From positions 1,550,001 through 1,614,000 of the forward strand of contig OZ242258.1 of the NCBI GenBank assembly GCA_965207025.1: DNA of 64,000 nucleotides, in the 5' to 3' direction. The notes under the pieces are model-generated. The model was not told where the DNA came from. It made no database searches and worked only from the letters and a program-made list of their open reading frames with translations. The translations under genes and the position numbers were made by a program. Position 1 is the first letter of the stretch. Every line of letters starts with the position of its first letter. Below, piece after piece: positions 55,551 through 64,000 of this stretch. This DNA comes from Bin87 sp034423595 (GTDB lineage: Bacteria > Chloroflexota > Dehalococcoidia > Lucifugimonadales > UBA3495).

Positions 55551-55561
55551 GAGGACGGCAG

Positions 55562-56620
55562 ATGACCATATCCGAAACTGAACTTCCCATCCGGCTGACC
55601 GAGCTTTCGCACTGCGCGGGTTGAGCGGCCAAGCTGAGCCTTGAGGACCTGGGCCAGGTCCTGAGTTACGTACCGCTGCTGTCGCATCCCGACCTGCTGG
55701 TGGGCGCCGAGACGGGCGATGATGCCGCGGTCTATCGCATCAACGATGAGACGGCACTAATCGTCACGGTCGATTTCTTCCCGCCGATCACCGATGACCC
55801 ATACGAGTTTGGGGCGATAGCCGCCGCGAACTCGCTGTCCGACGTTTACGCCATGGGCGGCAAACCCCTGATCGCGCTGAACGTCGTGGGGTTCCCGGCG
55901 TCGCTGGACAAAGAGATCCTGGGCAAGACACTGCAAGGCGGTTACGCGAAAGCGGCAGAGGCCGAGTGCCTCATCGTGGGCGGGCATACCGTGGACGATC
56001 CGGAACCGAAATACGGCCTGTCGGTGATCGGCGTGGTGGAACCTGGAAAACAGGTTAGCAACGCCAACGCGCAGGTCGGTGACGTGCTGGTACTCAGCAA
56101 GCCAATCGGAACGGGCATCATCACCACCGCGGGGAAACAGGGCGTGGTTGATCCCGACGTTCTGGCCAGCGCCGTTAAGAACATGGCGGCCCTGAACCGG
56201 CCGGCATCGCAAGCGATGCAGAAGGTCGGCGTACATTCAGCAACCGACATCACCGGGTTCGGACTGCTGGGCCATCTGAAGAGCATGGTGAAAGGCAGCG
56301 GAGTTTGCGCCGAGGTCAATTTGTCCGCGGTGCCGGTGCTGCCGGGGACCAGGGATCTACTGGACAGAGGCGTAGCGCCCGGAGGGACACACCGCAACGT
56401 CAGCAGCGTGAACGACGCGGTCAACTGGCATCGGGAGCTGAGCGATAATGACCGGATGCTATTGTGCGACGCGCAGACGTCCGGAGGGCTGTTGATGTCA
56501 GTGCCGGCTCAGCGAGCCGATGACCTGATAGCGGCCCTGCGCGAAGAAGGAGCGCCCTGCGCCGCCGTGGTAGGCAGAGTAACCGAAGGCCCGGCCGGGA
56601 CTATTGTCGCCAACCCGTAA
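55562..56620 (+). CDS. selD: Selenophosphate synthetase SelD with in-frame UGA (Sec)
   Basis: Makes selenophosphate from selenide and ATP. From ATG 55562 the reading frame begins MTISETELPIRLTELSHC, then AG, then TGA at 55622-55624, then AAKLSLEDL, and continues in frame to TAA at 56620. The total is 352 codons with residue 21 as Sec. The TGA falls at the catalytic Cys17 position of E. coli SelD (SHGAGCGCK); here it reads SHCAGUAAK, so the active site is a Cys-x-x-Sec motif with the conserved Lys kept. Further motifs ETGDDAAVYR, NSLSDVYAMGG and ECLIVGGHTVDDPEPKYG are normal. A translation starting at GTG 55700 would lose the active site. AGAGGACGGC is the ribosome region. Confidence 0.88.
55644..55662 (+). 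promoter_or_regulatory. Candidate bacterial SECIS hairpin in selD
   Basis: AGGACCTG (55644-55651) pairs perfectly with CAGGTCCT (55655-55662), leaving a loop GGC. The loop begins 27 nt after the UGA, within the range reported for bacterial SECIS elements, and starts with G as expected. Coding and structural roles overlap. Confidence 0.6.
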
Positions 56621-56629
56621 TCCAGATCA

Positions 56630-56670
56630 TCACCCTTTCCCTAAGCCTCTTCCATTGAGGGAGAGGGAAC
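56630..56670. repeat. CCCTTTCCC/GAGAGGG hairpin repeat, copy 3
   Basis: CACCCTTTCCCTAAGCCTC then GAGGGAGAGGG; related to 49-89 and 31824-31858. It fills the selD to oxidoreductase spacer. Confidence 0.6.
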
Positions 56671-56683
56671 TTGGAGCATTTTA

Positions 56684-57346
56684 ATGACGACTTCCAACCA
56701 GCAGAACCAGCAGTCCACGAGCGAGCAGCCGGAATTCGGGCTAAAACGCCCCGATCAGGTGAAAATCGCGCCTCCGGCCGGTGAGCGGGTCCCACCCGGG
56801 CAATTCGTAGCCAAGACGTTTCCGGTGCTTACCTACGGGGATACGCCGCAGATTGACCTGGCAACGTGGAGAATTCGGGTTTGGGGACTGGTGGAGAAGG
56901 AAGTCGAGCTGGACTGGCCGCAGTTTTGTGCGCTGCCCTGGGTCGAGGTAAATGCGGATTTCCACTGTGTCACGCAGTGGTCATCGCTGGACCAGACGTG
57001 GGAAGGCGTGTGGGTGGCGGACCTGCTGGAGCGGTCCGGAATTGGCGCTGAGGCGCGGCACATCATGGCGCACTGCTTCGGCGACTACACGACCAACGTG
57101 CCGCTGGATCTGGCGTTGTCGGAGGGTTTGCTGGCGCACCGGCAGAACGGCGCAGAGATCGGTACGGACCACGGCTGGCCGCTGCGGCTGATCGTACCCA
57201 GCCGGTACGGTTGGAAATCGGCCAAGTGGGTGAACGGCATCGAATTGATGTCGGAAGACGCGCCAGGATTCTGGGAGCAACGGGGTTACAACAACAACGC
57301 GGACCCGTGGCTGGAAGAACGGTTCTGGCCGGAATTGACCAAGTGA
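56684..57346 (+). CDS. Sulfite-oxidase-family molybdopterin oxidoreductase
   Basis: A 220-residue Moco-domain protein without a Tat signal, so probably cytoplasmic. Recognisable stretches are PPGQFVAKTFPVLTYGDTPQ, IRVWGLVEKEVELDWPQF and the Mo-ligand Cys in DFHCVTQWSSLDQTWEGV, followed by RLIVPSRYGWKSAKWV. There is no heme or C-terminal dimer domain; the length fits the short bacterial sulfite-oxidase-like group. It lies 63 bp after selD; a functional link with selenium is not implied. The substrate is unknown. Confidence 0.87.
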   Translation: MTTSNQQNQQSTSEQPEFGLKRPDQVKIAPPAGERVPPGQFVAKTFPVLTYGDTPQIDLATWRIRVWGLVEKEVELDWPQFCALPWVEVNADFHCVTQWSSLDQTWEGVWVADLLERSGIGAEARHIMAHCFGDYTTNVPLDLALSEGLLAHRQNGAEIGTDHGWPLRLIVPSRYGWKSAKWVNGIELMSEDAPGFWEQRGYNNNADPWLEERFWPELTK

Positions 57347-57375
57347 TCAGATGCCGAGGCAGGAATAGCAAAAAA

Positions 57376-57401
57376 CAGGGGCGGGTTTCTACCCGCCCCT
57401 G
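57376..57401 (-). terminator. Terminator after zinc-ribbon gene 57428-57628
   Basis: A perfect 11-bp stem CAGGGGCGGGT/ACCCGCCCCTG with a TTCT loop. On the minus strand it is followed by TTTTTTGC. It may serve the opposite oxidoreductase gene as well. Confidence 0.8.
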
Positions 57402-57427
57402 TGTCCGTCCGGCAGATGTGGCGGCGG

Positions 57428-57628
57428 CTAGGCCGCTCGCAGCAGATTCTCCTGAGCCTGGGTTTTGGCAAGAGCGTGGGCGGGCATGGAGACCTCGATG
57501 GCCGCGTTGGGCGCGTCCAGATCCTTCTGCAAGCCGCACTGGAGGCAGTTGATGAACATGCCATAGGTGTCGCGCTTGAGCTGCAAGTCACCCTGGCATT
57601 TGGGACAGGCGCCGAATTTGATCGTCAT
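57428..57628 (-). CDS. Small zinc-ribbon protein, paralogue 3 (heat-shock linked)
   Basis: A 66-residue protein when started at ATG 57628, which has a strong GAGGAGG about 6 nt upstream. The ribbon is CPKCQGD and CLQCGLQ separated by LQLKRDTYGMFIN, matching paralogues at 18016 and 18421 (RD-[TI]-[YF]-G core). Its transcript would start within the HspR-type palindrome (57797-57835), giving a leader of about 160 nt, so it may be heat-induced with grpE and dnaK. Function unknown. Confidence 0.75.
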   Translation of the reverse strand: MTIKFGACPKCQGDLQLKRDTYGMFINCLQCGLQKDLDAPNAAIEVSMPAHALAKTQAQENLLRAA

Positions 57629-57796
57629 GATTACCTCCTCGCCGTTACGATATGCTCGGCACGGTCGAATTTGGGGTTGCCTCTGGTTATCGTCCAATGG
57701 TTGTACGTATGGGTATGAGCGATCGGATTGCCGTCCGGATAAATTAATTGGCCTCACCAACCCGCCTCAATGGTGGCGGCGGTTTGGTTAGCGTCG

Positions 57797-57835
57797 ATAA
57801 TATCCCTTGACACGAGTCGTGTCAAGGGATATTAT
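57797..57835. promoter_or_regulatory. 39-bp perfect palindrome: HAIR-type HspR operator with two divergent promoters
   Basis: Core CTTGACA-N7-TGTCAAG matches the HspR-associated inverted repeat (known form CTTGAGT-N7-ACTCAAG). Symmetry extends to 39 bp. On the plus strand TTGACA (57807-57812), 17 nt, TATTAT (57830-57835); by symmetry the same on the minus strand (-35 57825-57820, -10 57802-57797). The operator therefore overlaps both promoters. A second plus-strand site, extended -10 TGATATAAT (57851-57859), lies just downstream. Confidence 0.8.
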
Positions 57836-57866
57836 TCCCCCATAGCAATGTGATATAATTCACAGG

Positions 57867-58418
57867 ATGGAGAAGCTCGGGATGCAACGAAGATGGACCA
57901 GACGAGCCCAGGGCGGCGGCAGGCAGTTGGAAGCCTACACGGCGCCGGTTGCCGGTGCGCCGTCTTACCGACCCGGCAGCATGGGCTCGGTTAGCGGGGA
58001 TGGCGAAATACCGGAAATGACCTCGCCAGCCGGTGAGCTGGAGGGTGTGTACATCATTTCCGTTGCCGCGCGGCTGCTGGAGATGCATCCGCAGACGCTG
58101 CGGAAATACGAGAGGCTGGGCCTCATTCAACCCGTGCGGACGGTTGGAATGCTCCGACTATATTCCCAGGACGATCTCCGTAAAGTCATGCTCATCCGGC
58201 ACTTGATGGACAATCTGGGGTTGAACCTGGCAGGCGTTGAGTTCGCGTTGAAACTCGTCAACAATCTGAATGTGTTCACCCGACGGCTTTCAAAAACCGT
58301 AGAAGACTCGACCGTCGCGGAACGCATCCAGGAGGAGGTCGCCATGCTGTGCGACAGCCTCAGTTTGCCGGCGCCGGACCGACCTATCACCAACGACCAA
58401 TCCAGGGACAATCGATGA
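57867..58418 (+). CDS. hspR: HspR-type MerR-family heat-shock repressor
   Basis: Repressor that binds HAIR elements. The MerR-like DNA-binding region is GVYIISVAARLLEMHPQTLRKYERLGLIQPVRT followed by LRLYSQDDLRKVMLIRHL (quoted in parts), typical of HspR. It has an unusual N-terminal extension of about 55 residues (rich in Gly, Arg, Pro) before that domain. ATG at 57867 is 8 nt after the second -10 and could be leaderless; ATG at 57882 has GGAG at 8 nt and is an alternative. The stop overlaps the grpE start (ATGA). First in hspR-grpE-dnaK and self-regulated through the palindrome. Confidence 0.88.
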   Translation: MEKLGMQRRWTRRAQGGGRQLEAYTAPVAGAPSYRPGSMGSVSGDGEIPEMTSPAGELEGVYIISVAARLLEMHPQTLRKYERLGLIQPVRTVGMLRLYSQDDLRKVMLIRHLMDNLGLNLAGVEFALKLVNNLNVFTRRLSKTVEDSTVAERIQEEVAMLCDSLSLPAPDRPITNDQSRDNR

Positions 58419-59041
58419 CCACCGAACAGATACATCCATCAGACGAAAACAGGCACGAAGACGCCACTCCAGCGGATCCGGAGCAGTGCGATCAGGCCAG
58501 TGGGCAGGGTATGGAGGCGGATGCCGTTGAGGATCCGCCCATGGCTCCGGAGCAGGAAGCCGCGATGTTGCGCATCGCGCTGGCTGAAGCACGGGAAGAG
58601 GTTGATCGGCAGATTGACGCGGTGCAAAGAGGCAAAGCTGATCTGGCCAACGCGAGGCGCAGGCACGACGAAGAACGGCTGCACATACAACAGCAGGCGA
58701 ACAGCCGGCTTCTGGTGCAACTGTTGCCCATCGTGGACGAGCTAGATCTGGCGGTGAATCATCTGGACGCAAACGGCCGGGCGACGTCGCAAGAAGCAGT
58801 TCTCGAGTCCTGGGTGGAAGGGGTCCGATTGATACAGCGCAAACTCGCCGTTTTCCTGGAATCTCAAGGTGTGGGCCGAATTGAATCATTGGGTGAGCCG
58901 TTCAATCCGGAACTGCACGAGGCCGTTGGGATGGCCCAGGTAGAAGACTCAGAATCGGGGCACATCGTAGAGGTCCTGCGCCAAGGGTACCTGCTGCATG
59001 GTCGAGTGATACAGGTGGCGCAGGTGGTAGTGAACCAGTAA
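58415..59041 (+). CDS. grpE: Nucleotide-exchange factor GrpE
   Basis: Releases ADP from DnaK. The 208-residue protein has an acidic disordered N-terminus (about 1-45), a long coiled-coil helix (about 46-110, AEAREEVDRQIDAVQRGKAD) and the C-terminal beta domain with LLPIVDELDLAVNHL, PFNPELHEAVGMAQV and ILRQ-type VLRQGYLLHGRVIQVAQVVV. ATG at 58415 (MTTEQIHPSD) overlaps the hspR stop by 4 nt. It precedes dnaK by 79 bp containing a hairpin. Confidence 0.95.
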   Translation: MTTEQIHPSDENRHEDATPADPEQCDQASGQGMEADAVEDPPMAPEQEAAMLRIALAEAREEVDRQIDAVQRGKADLANARRRHDEERLHIQQQANSRLLVQLLPIVDELDLAVNHLDANGRATSQEAVLESWVEGVRLIQRKLAVFLESQGVGRIESLGEPFNPELHEAVGMAQVEDSESGHIVEVLRQGYLLHGRVIQVAQVVVNQ

Positions 59042-59045
59042 CTAG

Positions 59046-59074
59046 GACGCTTCCTGCCAGCAACGGGAAGCGTC
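59046..59074 (+). other. grpE-dnaK intercistronic hairpin
   Basis: GACGCTTCC (59046-59054) pairs with GGAAGCGTC (59066-59074), an 11-nt loop between. There is no T tract, so RNA processing or stability is more likely than termination. Confidence 0.5.
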
Positions 59075-59120
59075 GCCAAGGCAAGACCAACTTAATATCC
59101 AGTTTTTCAGGAGTGCAGCA

Positions 59121-61010
<1,890 letters not shown>

Positions 61011-61015
61011 CCATG

Positions 61016-61044
61016 GTGCCGCTCGATTCCGCAAGTGCTATAAT
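61016..61044 (+). promoter_or_regulatory. Extended -10 promoter downstream of dnaK
   Basis: TGCTATAAT (61036-61044) gives an extended -10 with TATAAT at 61039-61044; the -35 region (GTGCCG, 61016-61021, 17-nt spacer) is weak. It would drive the small gene at 61105. Confidence 0.5.
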
Positions 61045-61104
61045 GGTGTCGAGACAACTACCTGCCGCGGTGGTGTCTCCACGCCGGAAATCGGGGGATA
61101 TGCA

Positions 61105-61437
61105 ATGAACGCATCACAAAAAGACGATGTTGAAGTCGGCGGATTGGAGAACGAAAATCCGATGGCGGATCCGAACCCAATCAGGCTGGAGGAACAGGCG
61201 GGTCCTCAAGTTGAGGATGTCGACATTGAGTCCTTGACTCCGTTGCAGACCCACTATCTGGAATCACTGCGACAGTTGATAGTGGTGAAGAACGAATATC
61301 AATCGGGCTCCGAGTACGAGTCCTGGATGATGGAGTCCATCAACCGCTCGATCTATTCGGCGTTGCGAGATTGCATCGAAGCGAATATCGGAACGGTGGC
61401 GAAAGACCTGCTGCATCGGGAGCATCAAGTCAACTAG
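61105..61437 (+). CDS. Small acidic hypothetical protein
   Basis: A 110-residue acidic protein I do not recognise. Residues 1-45 are Glu/Asp/Asn-rich and probably disordered; residues 46-110 (THYLESLRQLIVVKNEY, SWMMESINRSIYSALRDC, GTVAKDLLHREH) look like two or three helices. It has one Cys and no membrane segment. ATG 61105 is taken because an extended -10 lies 61 bp upstream; the frame is open further into dnaK but would overlap it. A strong terminator follows, making it a single-gene unit after the heat-shock operon. Confidence 0.6.
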   Translation: MNASQKDDVEVGGLENENPMADPNPIRLEEQAGPQVEDVDIESLTPLQTHYLESLRQLIVVKNEYQSGSEYESWMMESINRSIYSALRDCIEANIGTVAKDLLHREHQVN

Positions 61438-61454
61438 ACCTGCAATCGGAATGG

Positions 61455-61489
61455 AAGGCGGGCGGACCCCGATGGAGTCCGCCCGCCTT
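61455..61489 (+). terminator. Intrinsic terminator after the 61105 gene
   Basis: A 13-bp perfect stem AAGGCGGGCGGAC/GTCCGCCCGCCTT with a 9-nt loop and TTT at the end, one of the strongest hairpins in the window. Confidence 0.8.
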
Positions 61490-61528
61490 TGTGGTATCAG
61501 GAGGTCAATCCCGGCAACTGGCAACACT

Positions 61529-61559
61529 TTGACGGTTAACCAGGTGATTGTGCTATAAT
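61529..61559 (+). promoter_or_regulatory. Promoter of the tRNA cluster
   Basis: TTGACG at 61529-61534 and an extended -10 TGCTATAAT (61551-61559). The spacer is 19 nt, longer than ideal, compensated by the TGn. Transcription would start about 8 nt before the first tRNA. Confidence 0.55.
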
Positions 61560-61573
61560 CGACGCATGAATAT

Positions 61574-61660
61574 GCCGAGGTGGTGGAAATGGTAGACACG
61601 CGGTCTTGAGGGGGCCGTGGGCTTTCGCTCGTGTGGGTTCAAGTCCCGCCCTCGGCACCA
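61574..61660 (+). tRNA. tRNA-Leu (GAG)
   Basis: GCCGAGG acceptor, anticodon loop TTGAGGG on stem CGGTC/GGCCG (anticodon GAG), a variable arm typical of class II tRNA, TPC arm GGTTCAAGTCC and encoded CCA. Confidence 0.95.
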
Positions 61661-61727
61661 GACAGGCAGGGTGAGGAAAGATAGACCAAAAGAAAGGGCG
61701 TCGTTGGGCGCAGTTTTTCATTGACGA

Positions 61728-61804
61728 GGCGACGTAGCCAAGTGGACTAAGGCGGAGGTCTGCAAAACCTCTATTCGGCGGTTCGAATCCGCCCGTCGCC
61801 TCCA
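61728..61804 (+). tRNA. tRNA-Cys (GCA)
   Basis: GGCGACG acceptor, anticodon loop CTGCAAA on stem GAGGT/ACCTC, TPC arm GGTTCGAATCC and encoded CCA. Confidence 0.95.
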
Positions 61805-61905
61805 AGCTTACTTCGATGGATACCGGTCGGATTCGGGGATAACGATACTGGACGCGCGCCGATTTATGCGATGAATCGGGTTGCGCGGTTATTTTTTACC
61901 TCCGT

Positions 61906-61992
61906 GCCGAGGTGGCGAAACGGCAGACGCGGCGGACTTAAAATCCGCTACCTCCTGGAGGTGTGTGGGTTCGAGTCCCTCCCTCGGCACCA
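61906..61992 (+). tRNA. tRNA-Leu (TAA)
   Basis: GCCGAGG acceptor, anticodon loop CTTAAAA on stem GCGGA/TCCGC (anticodon TAA), long variable arm, TPC arm GGTTCGAGTCC and encoded CCA. A terminator follows at 62007-62059. Confidence 0.95.
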
Positions 61993-62006
61993 AAATCTCA
62001 ATAACC

Positions 62007-62059
62007 GGGCGGTTCGTGCTTGGTTGCAGTATCAACAAGCGGCGAACCGCCCTCTTTTT
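62007..62059 (+). terminator. Terminator of the tRNA cluster
   Basis: GGGCGGTTCG (62007-62016) pairs perfectly with CGAACCGCCC (62043-62052), followed by TCTTTTT. The 26-nt loop is long. The hairpin is followed by two direct GTGGGACAA units (62069-62077, 62080-62088). Confidence 0.75.
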
Positions 62060-62068
62060 CGCCCTGAC

Positions 62069-62088
62069 GTGGGACAATTGTGGGACAA
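62069..62088. repeat. Direct GTGGGACAA repeats beyond tRNA-Leu
   Basis: Two 9-nt copies with an 11-nt period, next to the tRNA-Leu terminator and at the edge of a decayed region. Possibly remnants of a recombinase-binding (attachment) region; not proven. Confidence 0.4.
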
Positions 62089-62328
62089 ACATACACTAGC
62101 CCACTGGATTGGACACGTCAGGACTGCATCAAACCGCGCACAGAGACCGGCGATTCGACGGCCGTATTCTAGGCAATCATTTCCGGGAACACAGACCCAA
62201 TCGGGTCAGATTTGTCCCACATATCGGCGGATGTGGACCGGTCAGCTGGCGTCGTCCCTGCCGTTCGCGTGGCGGGTTGGGGGATGACCAACGCGGTACG
62301 GTTTAGCTCCCGATCACCCGCAACACGG

Positions 62329-63020
62329 CTACTCCGCCATCCGGCGGTCCCTGTCGGCTTCGGCGTGGTTTCCGAGGGTTTCGTGAATCCAGGCCCGCAG
62401 CCGGTACGTTTCCGGGTCGTGGCCTTCGAAAAGCCCGAAGTGGCGGTTCATGTCGGCTAACGCCTGTTGCCATTACGGGGTCGGAAGTTGCGTCAAGGCG
62501 ATGGCGCGGTGCCCGTAGCTCATGGGGTGTACGGGTCGAGATCAATGGCTCGGCTGGCGTCCTCGACGCCCTTGGGGGGCAGGGGTGTGGGGGCGATGGT
62601 GTGGGCATGGGCCCGGCGTTGCCAGTGTCCGGCGTCATCTGGTTCGAGTTCAATGGCGGTCGTGTAGTCTGCGAGAGCCTCGTCGTGGCGCCCGCCGTAC
62701 ATATAGGCGGTGCCCCTGGCTTCGTACAGGCCGGCCACCTCTGGCTGGATCCGGATGGCTTCGTCGTAGGCGGCAATCGCCGCGGTTCAGGCCGCGTCCC
62801 TCATGTGGGCGTAACCCTGCTGGTAAGCGGCGGTGGCGGCTGGATCGGTGAGACCCGGCGGCATCTCCTGGTCGATGATCTGTACTCGGGAGCGATCCGG
62901 CGTCGGTAGAAGGTTCGCCTGATGGGGTGTTACAACGGGCGGAGTTTCGGCTCGGCAGGCGAGCGCGGTCGCCAACACGATGACGAGTACGGCTACACTT
63001 TTCAGTCTCACCGCGCCCAA
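62329..63020 (-). pseudogene. Broken TPR lipoprotein gene
   Basis: Begins as a lipoprotein (LKSVAVLVIVLATALACRAE) and continues as tetratricopeptide repeats: EARGTAYMYGGRHDEALADY and DASRAIDLDPYTP, then SYGHRAIALTQL and ALADMNRHFGLFEGHDPETY in another frame, ending with the natural stop TAG. The defects are in-frame TGA at 62787-62789 (after HMRDAA), a frameshift near 62522 and TAA at 62473-62475. Joined, it makes one TPR protein. It is part of a decayed accessory stretch after the tRNA cluster. Confidence 0.75.
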
Positions 63021-63134
63021 CTCGAACGTTCGAGAACCTCCGCCGAACTTGGCAGGTTTGAACGTGACGCGAATTCTACCCGGTTTTCGTCAGTCCGTTG
63101 GGCCAACGGTCGCTGCATCTGACCGGCTCGCCGT

Positions 63135-63783
63135 TCACTTTTCGCAGACTACACCGTCCCCATCGCCGTCCCGTGCGCTGGGTACCATCCACTTTGGGAA
63201 GCCCCTGCCGCCGCCTTTGCTGCCCTGTACACGGCGTTCTCCTGCTGCCTGCGCGGCGTCGCAGTTGGCGTAGGTTCTCACCTGGGGCGGCGGCGTTGCC
63301 GCTGGTTTTGTTGGCCCGGTGGTGGGCACCGGCGTCGGGCTCGCTTGTCGTTGGTGGGACACCGTCAGCTGGGGGACGTCTGGCGCAGGTGTCGAGCATT
63401 TCCACGAGAGCGTCGTGCTCCCGCTGCGTCACCGTGAGGCCCCAGTCATCCTTGATTGTGATCCAATCGACGGCGTACTGGCACCAGTAGGAACGGTCTT
63501 CAGGTTTCCAGTCTTCAGGTCCTCGTGCCCCCTTCGAGCGGTTGGCGCTGGCCGTAACGGCGATGAGGTGCTGAGGATCATCGAGGTAATTGGCGTATCG
63601 TTCCCGAACGACTCCTGTCCCGTCTTCGAGAATTGCCATGTGCATCCCCTCGGTTGGTAGACTCGCACCGCATACTGGGCAGGGGTCTTCGACTGTGCGG
63701 ATTCCAGCACACGCACCGCACCGAATGTACCCGTACCAAAGGCTTGTCCATGGAGCGCCTGGCGAAAGATCATCTAACCACAT
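63135..63783 (-). pseudogene. Broken HNH nuclease-excalibur gene fused to a zinc-ribbon start
   Basis: The frame starting at 63783 opens with a different protein's N-terminus (YGYIRCGACAGIRTVEDPCP, a zinc-ribbon-like start) and runs into the C-terminal half of an HNH nuclease: YANYLDDPQHLIAVTASANR, then SKGARGPEDWKPEDRSYWC and ALVEMLDTC. The nuclease DHxVPL part is missing. After about 63380 the excalibur domain (ending ARDGDGDGVVCEK) is in another frame. So there is one junction and one frameshift. It is a homologue of the gene at 32786-33558. Confidence 0.65.
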
Positions 63784-63902
63784 TGTTCACCCTCTGACAG
63801 ATCGGTACCCGGGGAAACGCACCACGGTTAGCCGAGTAGTCGGCAATCTCCGAGTCAGGTGGAAGCCAGCATTTGTACGATGGCAGGCCATCTCGTTTTG
63901 CC

Positions 63903-64000
63903 CTACACCTTTTCGCGAATCGTAAGCGAGTGTTTCAAGCGCCGCATCATTTCCTTGCGCCAGCTTTCCCGCCGTTCCATCGGGTCAGGTTCTCCCTCAG
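63903..64000 (-). CDS. 3' end of an unidentified CDS (partial)
   Basis: The minus strand reads an open frame from the window edge, visible end MERRESWRKEMMRRLKHS then LTIREKV, stop TAG at 63905-63903. It is highly basic and helical. It cannot be assigned; the gene start lies beyond the window. Confidence 0.45.
   Translation of the reverse strand, partial: EGEPDPMERRESWRKEMMRRLKHSLTIREKV

Noticed and set aside
62787..62789. In-frame TGA in the TPR gene as a possible selenocysteine codon
   Set aside because: SelD suggests Sec use, but the hairpin here starts about 7 nt after the TGA (too close), TPR proteins have no redox site at this position, and the same gene has a frameshift and another stop.

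Overview
The window reads as chromosomal DNA of a free-living, GC-rich (about 60% by eye), probably aerobic and heterotrophic bacterium. Several features together suggest a Chloroflexota (SAR202 or Dehalococcoidia-like) lineage: F420-type luciferase-like and PPOX proteins, family III CoA-transferases, a DUF1501/DUF1800 pair, an HspR-controlled dnaK operon, a stand-alone 23S rRNA gene, and several families of short intergenic palindromes. The taxonomic assignment is inference. Genes are dense, both strands are used, TTG and GTG starts are common, and many promoters fit TTGAca-17-TATaaT.

Layout, left: 1-5157 has the end of an unknown gene, a flavin monooxygenase, and pstCAB-phoU for phosphate uptake, with a fibronectin-like insert in PstC. 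5184-8057 is a sulfite-reductase/uroporphyrinogen-III synthase unit preceded by what looks like a Cys-codon transcription attenuator. 8083-17352 is a mostly minus-strand housekeeping block (cupin, radC, kinase-like, TPP enzyme, hydrolase, PPOX, nnr, acpS, metF, enoyl-CoA hydratase). 17469-22025 has a dual-specificity phosphatase, two tiny zinc ribbons, a JAMM peptidase, a Ca/Na exchanger, leuB and a small unknown.

Middle: 22552-31792 carries DUF1501, DUF1800, an NHL propeller and glycolate oxidase glcDEF on the plus strand. They converge on an alanine-glyoxylate-type aminotransferase, so glycolate could pass through glyoxylate to glycine. An SDR, a frameshifted lipoprotein nuclease and trpDCFB follow (trpA, trpE and trpG are not here). 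An amidohydrolase gene is split by a 1.2-kb IS with a 10-bp target duplication. Then come an S9 peptidase, SRPBCC, two CoA-transferases, an F420-type oxidoreductase and an IsdG-like protein.

Right: a self-contained 23S rRNA-tRNA-fMet unit has its own promoter, a long processing stem and a terminator. It is followed by enoyl-CoA hydratase, MOSC, Amt, MmgE/PrpD, acyl-CoA dehydrogenase, a selenocysteine-containing selD and a sulfite-oxidase-type enzyme. The heat-shock operon hspR-grpE-dnaK is controlled by a 39-bp perfect palindrome. Three tRNAs (Leu, Cys, Leu) lead into a decayed accessory stretch (62.0-63.8 kb) of broken TPR and nuclease genes.

The strongest candidates for something new are the Cys-rich, apparently leaderless attenuator peptide (5221-5295), the CxxU SelD, the heat-shock palindrome that seems to drive a zinc-ribbon gene as well, and the PstC domain insertion. 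All calls come from reading the sequence; no database search was possible.
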